In this document: positions 21,642 to 24,408 of the stretch, piece by piece
How positions within the stretch are numbered: the first letter of the stretch is position 1
How the letters are laid out: the number at the start of each line of letters is the position of its first letter
DNA from: RGIG9041 sp045657265
GTDB lineage: Bacteria; Bacillota; Clostridia; Oscillospirales; QAKW01
Direction: 5' to 3'
Length of the DNA stretch: 24,408 nucleotides
Assembly: GCA_045657265.1 (NCBI GenBank)
Contig: JAZOSU010000021.1
Location: 1-24,408 of the forward strand
Notes under the pieces: model-generated
What the model was told of the DNA's origin: nothing
The model's database searches: none
Seen by the model: the letters and a program-made list of their open reading frames with translations, nothing else
Position numbers and translations under genes: made by a program

Positions 21642-22907
21642 ATGAAAAAAAGATTTGTTTGTTTAATTATTATTTCCGTGTTGATTCTTTCAATGACTTC
21701 CTGCTCTGCAGAAAAAATCAAATTTGATTATTTTGGAAATAAATTCAGTCCGTTTTTTGCACTTCATACAACGGATATGTCGATTAACGCTATGATTCAG
21801 GAAACTCTGCTTGTTACTGATGCCGAAGAAACTGGTGAGCGTATACTTGATGCATATACAAAAGGTGTTGGTATTGCGGATATAACTATTGATGATTCTA
21901 AATTTCCAAAGACTGTATGTACCATAAAAATAGGCGATGATATCACTTTCAGCGACGGCACACCTATGACGGCAGATGATGTGATTTTTTCAATGTATGT
22001 TTATGCCGATACCGACTATGAGGGTTGGTCAGCGTTCAATACGTTGGATATAGACGGTCTTGAAAATTACAGATTCAATAATTCCTTTGCCGATACCATT
22101 ACTTTGACGGATGAACAGCTGGATAAATCGTTGGCTCAGCCTGACGACCAATTAAACGAACTTATTTGTGAGAAAATAATAAATCCTATTCTCGAAGATG
22201 AAATGGAATGGGTGAAAAGAGCGTATAAAAACAGTTCGTATGAAGGTACAGAGATGGGTGAATATATGAAAACATACCCACAGGCGAAAGATCTTTTTGC
22301 GTTTTTGTATTCCATAGATAAAGAATACGATTCGTCTGCTCAGCAAACTGCCGAACAGGTACTTAAAGACATAAAGAATCAGTACGGCAGTGATTATAAA
22401 ACTTTGGAGACGGTTGTAGGCATTGATCTTACCAATGCAGCAAGACGTTGTGCGAGAGATATCATTATTAAAAATATGCTTAAGGTTATGGGCGGCGAAA
22501 AAGTCGACTATATTACAGGCATTGAAAAAATTGATAATAAGACAGTTAAACTTACCTTAAATTCAATGGAAGGTAACGACCTTGATTCCGCTTTGGGAAT
22601 TTATGTAGCACCGCTTCATCATTACGGTGATACTAAAGACTATAACTATTCAAACCATCGATTCGGGTTTACCCGTGGAGACCTTGCTTCTGTAAAAGGA
22701 AAAAATATCTCTCCCTTGGGCGCAGGCAGATATGTTATGAGTGAATATAAAATGGGGGAGGTTATCAGATTCGAAGCAAACGATAACTATTTCAGAACAA
22801 CAAACGGCGAAAAGAAAGTCAGTTTTTATGCAACAGGAAACTCTTCTGAATCAAAAGTTCACGGTTATTATGTGAACTTTGAAAACTATACCGTTTTTAA
22901 AAATTAA
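21642..22907 (+). CDS. Family-5 (peptide/nickel-type) solute-binding lipoprotein, C-terminally truncated
   Basis: This 421-residue lipoprotein has a signal peptide ending at lipobox MTSC (lipid Cys21). The SBP_bac_5 fold is seen in FGNKFSPFFALHTTDMS, IKIGDDITFSDGTPMTADDV (a hallmark) and SPLGAGRYVMSEYKMGEVIR followed by the NDNYF segment. Family members usually run 500-600 residues; this one stops about 30 residues after the AGRYV hallmark. It therefore lacks most of the C-terminal half and much of the hinge and ligand lobe. The tail (SFYATGNSSESKVHGYYVNF) does not resemble the family. It is probably a 3'-deleted gene that may not bind ligand. Start chosen at 21642, with GGAG 7 bases upstream; a longer reading from 21588 overlaps the promoter. 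No permease or ATPase genes accompany it. Confidence 0.75.
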   Translation: MKKRFVCLIIISVLILSMTSCSAEKIKFDYFGNKFSPFFALHTTDMSINAMIQETLLVTDAEETGERILDAYTKGVGIADITIDDSKFPKTVCTIKIGDDITFSDGTPMTADDVIFSMYVYADTDYEGWSAFNTLDIDGLENYRFNNSFADTITLTDEQLDKSLAQPDDQLNELICEKIINPILEDEMEWVKRAYKNSSYEGTEMGEYMKTYPQAKDLFAFLYSIDKEYDSSAQQTAEQVLKDIKNQYGSDYKTLETVVGIDLTNAARRCARDIIIKNMLKVMGGEKVDYITGIEKIDNKTVKLTLNSMEGNDLDSALGIYVAPLHHYGDTKDYNYSNHRFGFTRGDLASVKGKNISPLGAGRYVMSEYKMGEVIRFEANDNYFRTTNGEKKVSFYATGNSSESKVHGYYVNFENYTVFKN

Positions 22908-22914
22908 AAAAATC

Positions 22915-22942
22915 TTGACTTTTGAAAAATATGTTATATAAT
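22915..22942 (+). promoter_or_regulatory. Promoter of the rpsF-ssb-rpsR operon
   Basis: TTGACT (22915-22920), 16 bases and TATAAT (22937-22942), starting 8 bases after the stop of the truncated binding-protein gene. No terminator separates the two, so read-through may also occur. Confidence 0.75.
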
Positions 22943-22956
22943 ATATGTTACTGTAA

Positions 22957-23035
22957 AAAGGTCGATGATAATGTTGTGAAACATTATTCCTTGTTTGCAC
23001 AGATGTGTAAACCATTAGTCCATAAGGAGGTGTAA
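22957..23035 (+). promoter_or_regulatory. Structured leader of the rpsF operon
   Basis: Within the leader ATAATGTT (22968-22975), GNRA-type loop GTGA and AACATTAT (22980-22987) form an 8-bp stem. Outside it AAGG can pair with CCTT across an asymmetric internal loop. A second stem, TTTGCAC/GTGTAAA, follows. rpsF leaders in many bacteria bind the S6:S18 dimer; I could not place the conserved bulge of that motif here, so autoregulation is inference. Confidence 0.35.
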
Positions 23036-23335
23036 ATGATGGCTGATATGCACAAGTATGAAACTATTTTCATCACAAAGCCTAATTTAACAGAGGAGGC
23101 ACATAATGAGCTTGTTGAAAAATTCAAAGCAATTATCGACAAGAATGGTAAAGTTGAGTCTGTTGAAGATTGGGGTATGAAGAAACTCGCTTACGAGATC
23201 AACTACATCAGAGAAGGCCACTATGTGCTTATAAACTTTGAAGCTGATGCAGATTTCCCTGCAGAACTTACCAGAGTTTATAATATTACAGACGGTATTA
23301 TGCGTTCTATCGTCGTAAACAAAGACGAAAAATAA
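23036..23335 (+). CDS. rpsF: Ribosomal protein S6
   Basis: This 99-residue protein of the 30S subunit platform pairs with S18 on 16S rRNA. S6 features are MHKYETIFITKPNLTEEAHN, VEDWGMKKLAYEINYIREGH and YVLINFEADADFPAELTRVY, ending without a glutamate tail. Two adjacent ATGs (23036 and 23039) follow AAGGAGG; the second has the better 8-base spacing, so the protein may be 98 residues. The gene order rpsF-ssb-rpsR is conserved in Firmicutes. Confidence 0.96.
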   Translation: MMADMHKYETIFITKPNLTEEAHNELVEKFKAIIDKNGKVESVEDWGMKKLAYEINYIREGHYVLINFEADADFPAELTRVYNITDGIMRSIVVNKDEK

Positions 23336-23363
23336 TTTTAAAAACTGAGAAGGAGATGTTAAA

Positions 23364-23783
23364 ATGCTGAATAAAGTTATTCTTACAGGTCGTCTTACGG
23401 CTACACCCGAACTTAAAACAACAACCGGGGGTAACAGCGTTGCATCCTTTTCAATAGCGGTACAGCGCCAGTTCAAAAGCGCTGACGGTAGCTATCAGAC
23501 TGATTTTATCAATATAGTTGCCTGGAGAAATACAGCAGAGTTTATTACTCGTTATTTCGAAAAAGGACAGCTTATTGCTATTGTTGGTTCTATCCAGACA
23601 CGTTCATACGAGGATAGAAACGGACAGAAACGCGTAGCGTTTGAGGTTGTTGCAGAAGAAGCTCAGTTTGTTGAATCAAAGAAAGATTCAGCAAGATCAG
23701 CTGATGAATTCAAAGCACCTCCCGTAACCGGCGGTAACGATATGGAATTTGAAGAAGTCAGTGATGATGAACTGCCATTCTAA
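23364..23783 (+). CDS. ssb: Single-stranded DNA-binding protein
   Basis: This 139-residue protein has an OB fold (about 1-105: MLNKVILTGRLTATPELK, SVASFSIAVQRQF, FINIVAWRNTAEFI, GQLIAIVGSIQTRSYEDRNG) followed by a short flexible linker and the acidic tip DDELPF that recruits replication and repair partners. It protects single-stranded DNA as a tetramer. AAGGAG lies before the ATG. It is co-transcribed between the S6 and S18 genes. Length is slightly short for the family because of a compact linker. Confidence 0.96.
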   Translation: MLNKVILTGRLTATPELKTTTGGNSVASFSIAVQRQFKSADGSYQTDFINIVAWRNTAEFITRYFEKGQLIAIVGSIQTRSYEDRNGQKRVAFEVVAEEAQFVESKKDSARSADEFKAPPVTGGNDMEFEEVSDDELPF

Positions 23784-23805
23784 TTTTTTATGGAGGTAAC
23801 CTGCT

Positions 23806-24048
23806 GTGGAAAAAGAAAATAATTTCAGAGGCGCAAGAAGACCGCGCCGTAAAGTTTGTTCTTTCTGCGTAGATAAGGTTGAAGCTATAGATTATAAAGA
23901 TGTTGCAAAACTTAGTAAATATACATCAGAGCGTGCGAAGATTCTTCCCCGCCGTGTAACAGGTACTTGCGCAAAGCACCAGAGACAGCTTACTGCAGCT
24001 ATCAAACGTGCAAGAGCTATAGCTTTAATGGCTTATACAGCTGAATAA
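23806..24048 (+). CDS. rpsR: Ribosomal protein S18, zinc-ribbon (C+) form
   Basis: This 80-residue 30S protein binds next to S6. The conserved IDYKDVAKLSKYTSERAKIL and PRRVTGTCAKHQRQL are present. It keeps the metal-binding set CSFC plus CAKH (Cys18, Cys21, Cys and His near 55-58), so it is the C+ paralogue type. Many Firmicutes carry the cysteine-free form. The start is GTG at 23806, with GGAGGT 8 bases upstream. It is the last gene of the operon, with a terminator 8 bases after the stop. Confidence 0.95.
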   Translation: MEKENNFRGARRPRRKVCSFCVDKVEAIDYKDVAKLSKYTSERAKILPRRVTGTCAKHQRQLTAAIKRARAIALMAYTAE

Positions 24049-24055
24049 GATGTGT

Positions 24056-24089
24056 AATTGCGGCAGAACAAATCTGCCGCAATTTTTTT
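24056..24089 (+). terminator. Terminator of the rpsF operon
   Basis: AATTGCGGCAG (24056-24066), loop ACAAAT-type and CTGCCGCAATT (24074-24084) followed by a T run to 24089. Confidence 0.93.
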
Positions 24090-24130
24090 ACATTATTATA
24101 TTACTTGGCAAAATAACAAGCTGATTTAAC

Positions 24131-24207
24131 ACCGAAAAAACTTTTTTAAAAAAAGTTTAAAAAAGTTGAAAAAAAGTGTTGACAAATGAAAAACAGTTTG
24201 GTATTAT
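24131..24207 (+). promoter_or_regulatory. rRNA operon promoter with A-tract upstream element
   Basis: TTGACA (24179-24184), 17 bases and TATTAT (24202-24207) form a strong promoter. Positions 24133-24176 are repeated runs of A and T (A6, T6, A7, A6, A7), typical of an UP element bound by the RNA polymerase alpha subunits. The stretch between the terminator (24089) and this element shows nothing else. Confidence 0.85.
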
Positions 24208-24212
24208 ATTTA

Positions 24213-24389
24213 GGCACTCGCGAGAAGAGTGAGTGTGAATGAACATTGAAAATTAAACAGCATCATAAAAAAAGGACCCGTTAATTGTTTTGAAAAACTC
24301 GGACAATTAACAAGAAAAACTAACGAACAAGCTAGTAAGAAGTTATGAGTCCGGGAAAAAACTTGAAAAAGTATAAATTAAAATAAATT
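24213..24389 (+). other. Leader of the rRNA transcript
   Basis: About 177 bases separate the expected start point from 16S rRNA. GTTAATTGT (24280-24288) pairs with ACAATTAAC (24303-24311) as a 9-bp hairpin, and CACTC/GAGTG-type pairing lies near 24215-24232. GAACATTGAAAATTAAACAG (24241-24260) resembles the boxA-like phrase found before rRNAs in Firmicutes (antitermination). The processing stem partner lies beyond the window. Confidence 0.55.
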
Positions 24390-24408
24390 TGTATAGAGAG
24401 TTTGATCC
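24390..24408 (+). rRNA. 16S ribosomal RNA, first bases only (partial)
   Basis: The window ends in AGAGTTTGATCC (24397-24408), the invariant 5' segment of 16S rRNA (E. coli positions 8-19). The mature 5' end is set at about 24390 by analogy; the rest is beyond the window. Confidence 0.9.

Noticed and set aside
1..24408. CRISPR arrays, tRNA genes, prophage or toxin-antitoxin modules
   Set aside because: I found no regularly spaced repeats, no cloverleaf or T-arm motifs in the gaps, and no phage or toxin-antitoxin proteins; every larger gap is explained by promoters, leaders and terminators.

Overview
The window is AT-rich bacterial DNA from a low-GC Gram-positive organism, most likely a member of the Clostridia (Eubacteriales/Oscillospirales-like). 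The evidence is strong AGGAGG-type ribosome-binding sites, frequent GTG and TTG starts, consensus sigma-A promoters, intrinsic terminators, the RicT/HolB pair, RNase J, a clostridial-type 2[4Fe-4S] ferredoxin, a BspA-like LRR_5 secreted protein and the BMP/NupOPQ-type nucleoside ABC transporter. I cannot fix genus or species from the sequence alone.

Layout. Positions 1-139 are the 3' end of an IS3-family insertion sequence. From 158 to about 5124 a minus-strand block reads, in transcription order: YegS/DagK-type lipid kinase, aroQ, a startless relic of an SLH domain, a terminator, a stand-alone C-terminal half of an EPSP synthase with its catalytic residues replaced, and two MATE efflux pumps (the second with its own promoter). 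A divergent promoter region separates this from a plus-strand purine salvage operon (5221-10881): xpt, a BMP-family lipoprotein, and the ATPase and two permeases of a nucleoside importer. A monocistronic four-module BspA-like secreted protein follows (11038-13185). Next is a CNNM/CorC-type membrane protein behind a long leader that contains a possible 23-codon ORF.

From 14878 to 21213 genes run on the minus strand. These are RNase J (lysine-rich N-terminal extension, structured leader), a small ferredoxin, and a tightly overlapping operon femX-like / alr / holB / ricT, joining cell-wall precursor supply with the DNA polymerase clamp loader and RNA-processing partners. From 21348 the plus strand carries a DUF1858 redox-disulfide protein, a family-5 solute-binding lipoprotein that stops about two thirds of the way through the fold, and the classic rpsF-ssb-rpsR operon. 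The window ends in an rRNA operon: a strong promoter with an A-tract upstream element, the leader RNA, and the first bases of 16S rRNA.

The region is mostly housekeeping. The spots most worth a second look are the aroQ/half-EPSPS/SLH-relic junction (2969-3820), the leaders of rnjA and of the CNNM gene, the divergent alanine racemase, and the truncated binding protein. I do not see an obvious new defence or mobile system here.
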